Below are positions 52,097-61,149 of a stretch of 64,000 nt of DNA, one piece after another. A program made the position numbers and the translations under genes. The notes below the pieces were generated by a model, which saw nothing but the letters and a program-made list of their open reading frames with translations, did no database searches and was not told where the DNA came from. This DNA is from Martinezella dioscoreae (GTDB lineage: Bacteria; Pseudomonadota; Alphaproteobacteria; Rhizobiales; Rhizobiaceae). The stretch spans positions 1 through 64,000 of the forward strand of contig NZ_BLAJ01000002.1 in assembly GCF_009176305.1 (NCBI RefSeq), given 5' to 3'. Within the stretch, counting starts at the first letter, position 1. Every line of letters starts with the position of its first letter.

Positions 52097-54495
52097 AGTC
52101 CACCTTGATCATGGCTTTCCTGGCCGTCGCCGTGGCGGGATTTACGCTCGCGACGAAGGATCACGATTCGCCGGAAGACAAGATCAAGCTGGCAAAGTCG
52201 GCACGCCTTGAGCCGCAGACGATGCTTACTGCCGACAACAGCTCGGCCGGCAGCTCCGGACAACCCGCCGACTTGCAGGTACTTGCCGACCATATACAGG
52301 CGGCTGCGCCGTCGGCTGTTCTCCCCGACAATGCCTCGTCGGCAAATACGACCGCTGCCGATTCGATCGCCCAGGCCGCCCCACAGCAGGCGCAGCCGCA
52401 ATCAAAGCAATCGCCTCAGCAAACCAACCCTGCACAAGCTGCGGATAATCAGCCGAAGGTCGACGAAAGCGCGTTGCGCTATTTTGCAAGCCGTGGCGAC
52501 AAGGCGCGGCTCCAGGCAGAAATATCCCGATTGCAGACGCTCTACCCGAACTGGACGCCGCCTGCCGATCCGCTGGCCATTCCGCAAAACAGCGACAAGC
52601 AGCTCGAGGCCATGTGGCAGTTCTATTCAGAGGGCCGATATGCCGAGGTGCGCAAGGCCATTGCCGACCGCCAGACAACCGAATCCGGATGGCAACCGCC
52701 CGCCGATCTGCTGGAGCGTCTGGATATCGCGGAGGCACGCACGCGGCTCGTCAACGCCTCCGATCTGAAGCAATATCAGACTGTAATCGACATCGGCGCC
52801 AGGACGCCGAGCCTGCTGACCTGCAGCGATATAGACGTTCTCTGGCGCGTCGCCGAAGCCTTCATCCGCACCGATCGTGCAGCCCGCGGCCAGGACGCCT
52901 ACAAATATATTCTGAAGACCTGCACCAATCCGCAGGAAAGACTTGCGACCATCCAGAAGGCGGCGGCCCTGCTGCCCTATCAGCCGATGCAGGATCTCCT
53001 GTCTCTGGAAAAACCAGACGGCAATGGCGGGCGCGAATTCGATAGCATAAGGACCGATCTGGCTCGCCGCTTCGTTGCCCAGGGCAATGACGATCCCAAA
53101 CTGACTGTATCGCAAGACTATCTGTCTCAAGTGGAGCGTGTCGCGCACAGTCAGGGCCTTGCATCCGATGATGCGCTTCTCGGCTGGTATTATTTGCGCC
53201 GCGGCAATTATCCCGACGCCGAGCAATGGTTCAAAGCCGCGCATGAGAAGGAAGATTCGGCCACAATCTCGCAGGGGCTGGCTCTGGTGCTGATTGCCGA
53301 CCGCAAACCGCAGGAAGCCGAAGACGCCATGTATAAATGGCGCAATGAATCCAAGGACGCGATGGCGACCTACCTTGCGGCAACCGCCAATCTGATGGCG
53401 CTCCAACCGCCGGCCAGCCTTAGCGAAGATGTTCTCGGCCGTATCGCCGCGGAGGTCGTGAAGCAGAAATATGTCCCGACGGCTCAGCAGTTCGGGTGGT
53501 TTGCTCGCTCGATGAACCAGCCGCAGGCTGCTGCTCGCTGGTTCGAGACGGCTTTGCGCTGGAAACCCGACGATGAGCCTTCCGCCTACGGCCTTGCGAT
53601 TACGCGCAACCAGTTGAACGATCGTGTGGGCGTCGCTGAAGTCCAGAGACTGTGGGCCGGTCGCTCCCAACGTATCGCCGTACTCGGCGAGCCGGCGCCG
53701 CGCACGCCGACGTCAGAACCGCTGCCGTCTCCCAATCAGACACTGCAGCCTGCCCCACAAACCTTGCCCCAGACAACGATGCAGCAAGGCGAACCGCAGA
53801 ACCTGCAACCGATGGCCTCTCAGGTCGCGCCCCAGCCTCCTGTAACGCAGCCCTACGTCAACGCTGAGCCCCCGGTGCAACGAGTAGCCCCTCTGCGCCG
53901 TGCGCCGTCTCCGAATTATGCCGAACCGGAGACGCGTGCCCGGGTGGCGACCCGCTCGACACGGCACGCGGCGGGATGCAATACCACCGTCAATGCGCGG
54001 CTGCTGACGCCTGCCAGTGCTCTTTCTCGCGGCTGGTGCCTGATGAACCTCAATCGGCCAATGGAAGCGGTAGAAGCCTTTGATGTTGCCTTGAGCAACA
54101 CGGATCCGAAATCGCGCGAAGAAGCAGCCTACGGACAGAGCCTTGCCTATCTGCGGGCCGGCCTTGCCAATAATGCCGCCGTCGCTGCGACCAAGGCGCC
54201 GATGAACCACCAGCGCGCTGCCGAATTGCAGGTCGCCATACTGGCCGACCGCGCACTCTCGGCCTTCGAGGGCAAGCGCTATCACGAGACATTGCTCTAT
54301 CTCGACCAGCGCGCGCAGTTGCAGCAGGAGCGCGTCGATCTGATGGTGCTGCGCGGATACTGCTACCTCAATCTGAAAATGTACGACGACGCCGAACGCA
54401 TCTTCACCGCCGTCGCCGCAACCGGCAGCCGCGACGGCAGCCGTGGCTTGCGCGACCTCCAGCTTACGCTACATCCGCCGCGGGGAGAGTATTGA
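52087..54495 (+). CDS. bcsK: TPR-rich cellulose secretion protein (BcsK-like, no barrel seen)
   Basis: About 802 residues from a GTG at 52087 (GGA upstream, overlapping bcsZ by ten bases); an ATG at 52111 is an alternative. N-terminal membrane anchor (LIMAFLAVAVAGFTLATKD), a Gln/Ala/Pro-rich stretch, then TPR-like helices across the middle (GWYYLRRGNYPDAEQWFKAA, GRYAEVRKAI) and at the C-terminus (YLNLKMYDDAERIF). A Pro-rich linker around residues 535-610 separates two TPR blocks. Unlike enterobacterial BcsC, there is no C-terminal outer-membrane barrel. Type III alphaproteobacterial bcs operons carry such a TPR gene, called bcsK; the symbol is from memory. Confidence 0.75.
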   Translation: MFIKSTLIMAFLAVAVAGFTLATKDHDSPEDKIKLAKSARLEPQTMLTADNSSAGSSGQPADLQVLADHIQAAAPSAVLPDNASSANTTAADSIAQAAPQQAQPQSKQSPQQTNPAQAADNQPKVDESALRYFASRGDKARLQAEISRLQTLYPNWTPPADPLAIPQNSDKQLEAMWQFYSEGRYAEVRKAIADRQTTESGWQPPADLLERLDIAEARTRLVNASDLKQYQTVIDIGARTPSLLTCSDIDVLWRVAEAFIRTDRAARGQDAYKYILKTCTNPQERLATIQKAAALLPYQPMQDLLSLEKPDGNGGREFDSIRTDLARRFVAQGNDDPKLTVSQDYLSQVERVAHSQGLASDDALLGWYYLRRGNYPDAEQWFKAAHEKEDSATISQGLALVLIADRKPQEAEDAMYKWRNESKDAMATYLAATANLMALQPPASLSEDVLGRIAAEVVKQKYVPTAQQFGWFARSMNQPQAAARWFETALRWKPDDEPSAYGLAITRNQLNDRVGVAEVQRLWAGRSQRIAVLGEPAPRTPTSEPLPSPNQTLQPAPQTLPQTTMQQGEPQNLQPMASQVAPQPPVTQPYVNAEPPVQRVAPLRRAPSPNYAEPETRARVATRSTRHAAGCNTTVNARLLTPASALSRGWCLMNLNRPMEAVEAFDVALSNTDPKSREEAAYGQSLAYLRAGLANNAAVAATKAPMNHQRAAELQVAILADRALSAFEGKRYHETLLYLDQRAQLQQERVDLMVLRGYCYLNLKMYDDAERIFTAVAATGSRDGSRGLRDLQLTLHPPRGEY

Positions 54496-54509
54496 GGTCG
54501 TCGCCTCAA
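54492..54509. terminator. Small hairpin between convergent bcsK and methyltransferase-fusion genes
   Basis: TTGAGG-TCGTCG-CCTCAA, a perfect 6-bp stem overlapping the stop codons of both convergent genes. Could act as a bidirectional terminator; no T-tract, so low confidence. Confidence 0.3.
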
Positions 54510-56383
54510 CTGTGGCCACTGGAGGATTGGTCGCCAACAACTTCAGCAAATACTTCGTAAAAATGATCGTTGCCCGCATCGTTATAGTATGATGCAAAAT
54601 CTTTGCTGCTCAACGAAGCTGCGAGAGGATTCTTTATCGCAAGATGCAGATCGTTAACGGAAATCGGCTTGCATAATTCATAGTGAAGCCTGTTTCCGGT
54701 ATCGTACTGGATGCAACGGCGACCCAACACAGCACCGTCAAGCAACAAGGTCGAAAGAGAAGACACAACTGTTGCAATTCCGCCCAACAGCCTCGACACC
54801 GATAAATCGAGACAGCCCAGTAGGATGTCGTCCAGTACAAGTGTATTATCTGCTCTCAATTCAGCATATTCAGAATGCCGTTCAGACGGATGGGGTTTTA
54901 CGATGAATAACTTTTCCGGATTACTTTGAATCATCCGGCGTATGCCCGCTAAAATATGCGACCTCTCATCCTGATGTTGAGGCCATTTCAAATTAATTCC
55001 TAGAAGAACGTGTTCGCTGTAGTTCGATATATTGATACCCAACCGCCATCGGAGGACATCCGAGTTCGTTTGCAGCAACGAGTCATGAAATTTCGGCGAG
55101 CCTGCCGCTTTAAAGCGACCATTGTTCAACGAGCTATAAGATCTGGAAATCCCGGCTGCAGAATGCTTACCGCTGCTAAACCGCTCATGTTCCGCGCCCC
55201 ATGCTAAAATAGTGTCGGAGGCAAAATTGATTTCGCGATCTTGCATGGGTTCAATCCATATCCCATGCTGTAACAACACCGTTTTGACGCCCCACAACTT
55301 TGCAGCTTCGATAACCTGCGCGTTTAATGCATGACTGACTGCCGCCGTTGATTCGGAGCCGGAAACAAGGGTGCGGACGGACAGTCCTCGCCAATCGATC
55401 TCGGCAACTGTCCGATAGATTATTATCGGAATCCCATTGCGCTCGAAGTGGCCCACGATCATTGACATTTCGTCGGATTGAAGCCCGTCGCGCCGAATTA
55501 GCGCGGAGCACTGCCCCCTTGGAATAATGTCTAACAGAGGACGAAGAGTCAGAAAGTCCTGAAAATGACTGATATTGAAAGCAATAGCTTGTAAACGTCG
55601 CTCATGAAAAGCAAGTCGTTTTTCCTTTCTATAGGCAATATCGAGCACTGCGTCTATTTTTATCAGGCGGCTTTCTTTGTCGGTTGGTCGCTTTGCTTTC
55701 CGCAATAGAAGATAGGTCGGCTCTCCATCAAGCCGATCCTTGAAAATATCAGCCTGGGCCCAATGAGAGACAAGTCCCAGCAGCGGATCATTGCTAATGG
55801 GCGGCAGAATTCTGCGACCTTCGGAACAAAAATGCGGATCGGCAATCTCAAACCCCGAAAGCTCGAACAAATACTTCCACGTTGATAGAGGCAAAACTGT
55901 CGAGTGATACTTATTTCCGCGGCTGCTTGGTCGTGTGGACACGGATACGACAGCCAGGTTTCCTATTATCGTGTGCAGGTTCCAGAGAGCGTTACTGACA
56001 TCCTCGATGTCAATATGCTCTAAAACGTCGAGACATGTAGTAATATACTCTGCTGAACCAACCCGATCGCCTATTTGATTATATAGTGTGGCTGCGGCGC
56101 CTGCATCTTCAAGCGAGAGATCAAAATGAAAAGCATCTTTATCTACGGGGTCAAAATCGCATGAGAAGACCGTCATCCCCGCTGATACGGCCGACTGCTT
56201 AAGCTTTCCACTTCCAGAACCAACATCGACCAATGAATCAATATTATTGGCCTTGCAGAGATTGAAAAAAACGCGTTCAAAATCACTGCCATTGTAGCTG
56301 GCACTCCCGGACGACTTTCCAAAGTACTCAGGCGAGTAAAGTTTGGCATAGTCCGTTTTAGAAGCCCACATACTTTTATCCAT
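54506..56383 (-). CDS. SAM-methyltransferase / GT-B glycosyltransferase-like fusion protein
   Basis: 625 residues in two parts. Residues about 35-230 form a class I methyltransferase: motif I LVDVGSGSGKL, then FSCDFDP and ITTCLDVLEHI. Residues about 290-600 resemble GT-B/capsule-type transferases (CDP-glycerol glycerophosphotransferase or Kdo-transferase-like): TVLLQHGIWIEP, FIVKPHPSERH and SSLSTLLLDGAVLGRRCI. No signal peptide. The gene is clearly less GC-rich than its neighbours and uses AT-ending codons more, a sign of transfer. It converges on the cellulose operon with ten bases between stops. A role in modifying a surface polysaccharide is inferred; substrate unknown. Confidence 0.65.
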   Translation of the reverse strand: MDKSMWASKTDYAKLYSPEYFGKSSGSASYNGSDFERVFFNLCKANNIDSLVDVGSGSGKLKQSAVSAGMTVFSCDFDPVDKDAFHFDLSLEDAGAAATLYNQIGDRVGSAEYITTCLDVLEHIDIEDVSNALWNLHTIIGNLAVVSVSTRPSSRGNKYHSTVLPLSTWKYLFELSGFEIADPHFCSEGRRILPPISNDPLLGLVSHWAQADIFKDRLDGEPTYLLLRKAKRPTDKESRLIKIDAVLDIAYRKEKRLAFHERRLQAIAFNISHFQDFLTLRPLLDIIPRGQCSALIRRDGLQSDEMSMIVGHFERNGIPIIIYRTVAEIDWRGLSVRTLVSGSESTAAVSHALNAQVIEAAKLWGVKTVLLQHGIWIEPMQDREINFASDTILAWGAEHERFSSGKHSAAGISRSYSSLNNGRFKAAGSPKFHDSLLQTNSDVLRWRLGINISNYSEHVLLGINLKWPQHQDERSHILAGIRRMIQSNPEKLFIVKPHPSERHSEYAELRADNTLVLDDILLGCLDLSVSRLLGGIATVVSSLSTLLLDGAVLGRRCIQYDTGNRLHYELCKPISVNDLHLAIKNPLAASLSSKDFASYYNDAGNDHFYEVFAEVVGDQSSSGHS

Positions 56384-56737
56384 CTACCTGGCCGAAAATC
56401 AGCCCATCATTAATTATTTTAATAGAACCGTTCAAGCTTCAGAATATGCACAGGCAAACAGGTGAGCGGAACCTTAAGCTGCGCGATCTATTCCGAAGTT
56501 TATTTATTTCTGCAAGACGCGCCACCAGTATCCAATAGTAGCAACCGCTTTCTCCCAAGCCAGGCATCTAAAGCCGCCTGCACTACATGGTCAAGAACCG
56601 TTGATTGTGCACTGAGGGAGCCGGTTCCTTGGACATCTTTGCCTGCCCTCAATCCATTGTGCAGCATCAAATAGTGACAATAGTCCTCCGCCCTGCGCAA
56701 GGCCTCGACGTAACACAAGGCACCAGGAGTTAGAGTT
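56384..56737. other. Intergenic stretch without a convincing gene
   Basis: 354 bases between the fusion gene and the SMP-30 gene. The left part is AT-rich and probably holds the promoter of the fusion gene. Short frames on both strands (for example 56500-56871 minus and 56462-56674 plus) show no family features. The base composition changes here from AT-rich to GC-rich, so one boundary of the transferred segment may lie in it. Confidence 0.4.
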
Positions 56738-57661
56738 TCAAGGCATCTGCGCCCCAGTTGCAGTAGTAAAGACCCGATAAAGCGACCGCGTTGCCGCAAC
56801 AAAAAGCTGGTTCCGCTTCGGACCACCAAATGTAAGATTAGCGACCGTCTGTGGTATCTTGATCTTGCCAATCAAAGTCCCATCAGCTGCAAAACAATGA
56901 ACGCCGTCGCCAGCGCTGGTCCAGATATTGCCGTCGATGTCGGCTCGGAAGCCGTCCGGAATGCCGGTGTCGATGTTGCAGAAGACTTGGCCGTTTGCGA
57001 GTTTCTTACCGTCCACGACGTCGAAGACGCGAATGTGGCGGGGGGCGCTGATGTCATGGCTTGCGGCGGAATCAGCGACATAAAGCTTCGTCTCGTCCGG
57101 CGAGAAAGCCAAGCCATTCGGCTGGCGGAAATCATCCGCCACGACATCTAACTCCCCTGTCGACGGATCGAGGCGGTAGACATTGCGGGTCGGCTGCTCC
57201 GGCTCCGCCTTATAACCCTCGTAATTCGAGAGAATGCCGTAGGTCGGGTCGGTAAACCAGACCGTTCCGTCTGAGCGGACGATCACGTCGTTAGGCGAGT
57301 TCAAGCGCTTGCCCTTATAGCTGTCGGCAAGCACGGTAATCGAGCCGTCGATCTCCGTGCGCGTCACACGGCGGCCGCCATGTTCGCAGGATATCAACCG
57401 CCCTTGGCGATCGCGCGTATTGCCGTTGGCGAAATTCGAGGGCGAGCGAAAGATCGAGACATTGCCGCCCGGCACCCAACGCAGCATGCGCTCGTTGGGA
57501 ATGTCGCTCCAGATCAGGCATCCGGCATCAGCAAACCAGACCGGCCCCTCCGCCCAGCGGCAATCGGAATAAAGCTCCTCCAGGCCGGCGCTCGGGACAA
57601 TCAGATGGCGGAAGCGCGTGTCGTAGATTTCGTAAATGGAAGGAGCGTCGTTGGACATCAC
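56738..57661 (-). CDS. SMP-30/gluconolactonase-family lactonase
   Basis: 307 residues, six-bladed propeller of the SMP-30/LRE family. Metal and active-site motifs: CRWAEGPVWFAD (Glu), LNSPNDVIVRSDG (Asn), QPNGLAFSPDE and LYVADSAASHD (Asp). These enzymes hydrolyse sugar lactones such as gluconolactone. It lies 29 bases after the second permease gene and ends the ABC operon, suggesting that the imported sugar or sugar acid is processed through a lactone. Start at one of two adjacent ATGs, 57661 or 57658. Confidence 0.85.
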   Translation of the reverse strand: MMSNDAPSIYEIYDTRFRHLIVPSAGLEELYSDCRWAEGPVWFADAGCLIWSDIPNERMLRWVPGGNVSIFRSPSNFANGNTRDRQGRLISCEHGGRRVTRTEIDGSITVLADSYKGKRLNSPNDVIVRSDGTVWFTDPTYGILSNYEGYKAEPEQPTRNVYRLDPSTGELDVVADDFRQPNGLAFSPDETKLYVADSAASHDISAPRHIRVFDVVDGKKLANGQVFCNIDTGIPDGFRADIDGNIWTSAGDGVHCFAADGTLIGKIKIPQTVANLTFGGPKRNQLFVAATRSLYRVFTTATGAQMP

Positions 57662-57690
57662 AGTTTTCCTGGGGTCTTTTGGGAGAGAAT

Positions 57691-58641
57691 TCAGCGCCCG
57701 CCAATCGGACGGCCGCCAGCCACGAGAATGACGGCAATAATGATCAGGCCGGTGAGAACGAGCCTCGGGCCTGCGCCGAAGCCATAGGTGTTCAGCATCG
57801 AGACGACCAGAAACATGAATAGCGAGGCGCCCCAGATGCCCGGCACGTTGGAATCGCCGCCGGCAACCGCTGTCCCGCCGATGATGACGACGGCGATTGA
57901 CATCAACAGATATTCCGCGCCCATGTTAAGGGCCGCGCCGCCGGAGAAGCTCGCGAGCAGATAGCCGCAGATCGAGGCGAGAATGGCGCAGAGCACATAG
58001 GTCGCAAGCCGCGTTCCGTCGACGGGGATGCCTGCCATGCGCGCCGCAAACATGCTTTGACCGATCGCCGAGATCCAGCGGCCATAGATCGTCTTTTCCA
58101 GAAGAATCCAGGCAAGCGCCGAGAGCAACAAGGCGACAATGGCGACATTTGGTATGCCGAATACCCCCGATGTCGTGAACTCGGCCAGATATTCCGGCGG
58201 CTTGATGCGAAGGCCGCGATTGCTCCAGATGGCGGTCGACTGAATGATGAAGCTCATGGAGAGCGTCGCGATGATCGGCGGAATGCGCAAGAGCTTGATC
58301 AGGGCGTAATTGCCGAGACCGATGCCGAGGCCGATGACAAGCGACACCAGTAAACCCGGCACGATCATACTGTCTTCGACATTCATGAGTTTCAGCGCGA
58401 TCGTGCCAGCAAGCGTCATGGTCGCCGGCACGGAGAGATCGATGTTTCCTGGCCCGAGCGTGATGACGAACATCTGGCCGATGCCGACGATGACAGAGAA
58501 TGCCGCAAAGGTGAGTGCCGCCTGCGACAGGCCGATGGAACTCGCGCCGCCGGTGAAGAGAACGGTGATGATCCACACCGCGATTGCGGCGATGAAGGAC
58601 CAAATCCAGGGTTTACGGCCGAGCGTGGCAAGCGCGATCAT
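57691..58641 (-). CDS. Sugar ABC transporter permease 2 (RbsC family)
   Basis: 316 residues, BPD_transp_2 family with about nine hydrophobic segments; motifs LGPGNIDLSVPATMTLAG and GGTAVAGGDSNVPGIWGA. Forms a heterodimer with the permease encoded just upstream, whose stop overlaps this start by four bases. Confidence 0.9.
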   Translation of the reverse strand: MIALATLGRKPWIWSFIAAIAVWIITVLFTGGASSIGLSQAALTFAAFSVIVGIGQMFVITLGPGNIDLSVPATMTLAGTIALKLMNVEDSMIVPGLLVSLVIGLGIGLGNYALIKLLRIPPIIATLSMSFIIQSTAIWSNRGLRIKPPEYLAEFTTSGVFGIPNVAIVALLLSALAWILLEKTIYGRWISAIGQSMFAARMAGIPVDGTRLATYVLCAILASICGYLLASFSGGAALNMGAEYLLMSIAVVIIGGTAVAGGDSNVPGIWGASLFMFLVVSMLNTYGFGAGPRLVLTGLIIIAVILVAGGRPIGGR

Positions 58642-59582
58642 GATTGTTTCTCCCGCTTTTCGACGCGATTGAGCAAGAGCCTGAGGGCAAGCACGATGAT
58701 CAGGATCGCACCCTGCGCACCGATCTGCCAGTCGGGCGATATCCGCAGAAACGACAGGAAGGAGCCCGCCAGGGTCAATGTCAGGGCGCCGATGACGGCG
58801 CCCATAGGCGAGACGCGGCCGCCGGTAAACTCCCCGCCGCCGAGGATGACGCCTGCGATCGACAGCAAGGTATAGCGCAGCGCGATATTCGCATCAGCCG
58901 AGGTGGTAAGCCCAACCAGGGCAATGCCGGCCAATACGGCGAAGAAGCCCGCCAGCGCATAGGCGGCGGCACGCAGACCAACAACGGACCAGCCGGCCCG
59001 CTGCAGCGACCGCTGATTACCGCCCACACCGCGGATCAATACTCCAAAGGAAGAGCGCATGACGATCAGATGGGCAAGCAGCGCGATGACGATGCTGGCT
59101 ATGATCGCGATGGGGATGAACGGCGGCTTCGAAGTCATCAGCCAGCGCGCCCAATCGGGCGCGGTGCCGCCCGGTGCCGGCAGCACCAGAACTGCTAGGC
59201 CACCCCAGACGAAGCTCATGCCGAGCGTCACGACGATCGATGGCAGATCCCTGATATAGATGACGACGCCGATCGCGGCATAGACGGCAATTGCGGCCGC
59301 CAGAATGAGGATACCGATGAGCGGGGCAGATTGCAGATAGGTCGCCGCCACGCAGGCCGTGAAGCTGACGAAGGTGCCCATCGACAAATCGAGATCGTTG
59401 ACCGCCATGATCATCATCTGCGCGATCGTGGCCAGCGCAATCGGCACGGCGAGATTGAAGAGCAGATTGAGGCCGATATAGCTCATGGCGCGTGGCTGCA
59501 GATAAAAGACCGCGGCGAGCAGGACGGCAAGCGACAGCGCCGGAATGAGCAGGCGCAGGGTAGCAGATGACGGGCGGCTCAT
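58638..59582 (-). CDS. Sugar ABC transporter permease 1 (RbsC family)
   Basis: 314 residues; VNDLDLSMGTFVSFTACVA and GGGEFTGGRVSPMGAVIGA are the paired permease motifs, with hydrophobic segments throughout. ATG overlaps the ATPase stop by four bases. The presence of two distinct permeases distinguishes this transporter from the single-permease one at 10-14 kb. Confidence 0.9.
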   Translation of the reverse strand: MSRPSSATLRLLIPALSLAVLLAAVFYLQPRAMSYIGLNLLFNLAVPIALATIAQMMIMAVNDLDLSMGTFVSFTACVAATYLQSAPLIGILILAAAIAVYAAIGVVIYIRDLPSIVVTLGMSFVWGGLAVLVLPAPGGTAPDWARWLMTSKPPFIPIAIIASIVIALLAHLIVMRSSFGVLIRGVGGNQRSLQRAGWSVVGLRAAAYALAGFFAVLAGIALVGLTTSADANIALRYTLLSIAGVILGGGEFTGGRVSPMGAVIGALTLTLAGSFLSFLRISPDWQIGAQGAILIIVLALRLLLNRVEKREKQS

Positions 59583-61069
59583 GCGCCCTCCCCGGCAAAG
59601 GAAGCCGCCAACACATTTTCCTCCGTGATGTCCTCTCCAATCAGCTCCGACACGATGGCGCCGTCGCGAAAGACGTAGGCGCGGTCGCAGAGGCGAATCT
59701 CGTCCATCTCGGTCGAATACCAGATGAACGTCCGACCGGACGAAGCCTCGTCGCTCAAGATCCTGTAGACCTCCTGCTTGGTACCAATATCGACACCGCG
59801 CATGGGATCGTCCATCAGCACGATCGGCGCAGTCGTGGCCAGAGCGCGGGCAAACAGAACCTTCTGCTGATTGCCGCCCGACAAGGACAAAATGCCGTTT
59901 GCCATCGTCGGCGTCCGGATTTCGATGCGACCCTTCCAGTCTGCACCGAGACGATCCTCGCGGCCGCGATCAACGACCGACAGACGCGAAAAATCGCTGA
60001 GCGAGGCAATGCTGAGGTTTTTCAGTATGCTCCAAAGCGGAAACGTGCCGTTCAAGCTGCGGTCGCCGGCAACGAAAGCGATATTGTCTTGCCTGCCCGG
60101 CAGCCAGCTGTGAGAAAGCGAGCGATGGAGATCGAGCAACATATCGGTCTGGCCATGGCCGGCGAGCCCGGCAAGCCCTATCACTTCGCCCCGGCGGGCG
60201 TTGAAGCCAAGGCCCCTTCCCCCTCGCGCCGGCAGCGCAAGCAGAGGAGACGATGCGATGTTCCCTCCGCTCCTGCCCCTGCGGTCCTGTTCCTTGACGA
60301 CACTGCCCATCGCCTGGACCAGGCTGTGGACGGTGAAATCCTGAGCAATGCGATCGGCAACGACGCGACCGTCCTTCATGACCAGAATTCGGCTTGCGGT
60401 CGAAAGGATCTCACCGAGAATATGCGAGATCAGCATGACCGCTCCGCCGGCCTGCACAAAACTGCGCACATAGGCCATCAGCTGAGCGGCAAGCCCGGCG
60501 TCGAGCGATGAGGTCGGTTCATCCAGGATGACCAGCTTCGGCTTCTCGCCGACGGCACAAAAAGTGATCGCGATCTCCACCATCTGCCGCTCGGCGATCG
60601 AGAGTTCGCCGACGGTCCGCATGACGTCGATCCTGTGGCCAGCGAAAATCTCGTCGAGCTTGGCGCGAACGATTGCCGCCGCCTGTCGCCGCCAATTCCA
60701 GCCGGCAAGGCCGCGATGGACCACCCGCATGTTCTCGACGACGGTGAGATTGGGCGCAAGTGACAATTCCTGAAAAACGCAACGTATTCCGTAAGCGCGC
60801 GCTGCGTTGATGCCGTGCACGCTGTCGTCTCCCTCATAGGTGACACTGCCCTCGTGTGGGCTGAGACCGCCGTTGATGACGTTGACGATCGTCGACTTGC
60901 CAGCGCCATTATGACCGACGAGCCCGATGCACTCGCCGGCATGAACCGTCAGGTCGGCGCCATCGAGCGCCTTCACAGCACCGAAATGCACCTTGATGCC
61001 ATGGGCAGAGACGACGGCCTGCGGGCCGGCATCCTGTCTCTTCAAAACATTGTCTTTCGCTGCAATCAT
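59579..61069 (-). CDS. Sugar ABC transporter ATPase (duplicated domains)
   Basis: 496 residues. First domain: Walker A GHNGAGKSTIVN, IRCVFQELSLAPNLT, LSIAERQMVEIAITF, Walker B LVILDEPTSSLD. Second domain: degenerate Walker A GLAGHGQTD, signature LSLSGGNQQKVLFARAL, and Walker B IVLMDDPMRGVD, in which the usual catalytic Glu is Asp. Second-domain degeneracy is common in RbsA-like proteins, but loss of this Glu is less so. The gene starts 80 bases after the binding-protein gene. Confidence 0.9.
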   Translation of the reverse strand: MIAAKDNVLKRQDAGPQAVVSAHGIKVHFGAVKALDGADLTVHAGECIGLVGHNGAGKSTIVNVINGGLSPHEGSVTYEGDDSVHGINAARAYGIRCVFQELSLAPNLTVVENMRVVHRGLAGWNWRRQAAAIVRAKLDEIFAGHRIDVMRTVGELSIAERQMVEIAITFCAVGEKPKLVILDEPTSSLDAGLAAQLMAYVRSFVQAGGAVMLISHILGEILSTASRILVMKDGRVVADRIAQDFTVHSLVQAMGSVVKEQDRRGRSGGNIASSPLLALPARGGRGLGFNARRGEVIGLAGLAGHGQTDMLLDLHRSLSHSWLPGRQDNIAFVAGDRSLNGTFPLWSILKNLSIASLSDFSRLSVVDRGREDRLGADWKGRIEIRTPTMANGILSLSGGNQQKVLFARALATTAPIVLMDDPMRGVDIGTKQEVYRILSDEASSGRTFIWYSTEMDEIRLCDRAYVFRDGAIVSELIGEDITEENVLAASFAGEGA

Positions 61070-61149
61070 GGATCGTCCGGATCGGGCGTTGCATCAGCAG
61101 GCGCCACCTTTTATCGGCGGCGCCCGTCTCTACGGTTCGCAGATATCGG

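Noticed and set aside
56500..56871. 123-codon minus-strand frame overlapping the SMP-30 gene end
   Set aside because: Overlaps the supported SMP-30 gene; no convincing similarity to an integrase or other mobile gene, though the right half looked mildly protein-like.
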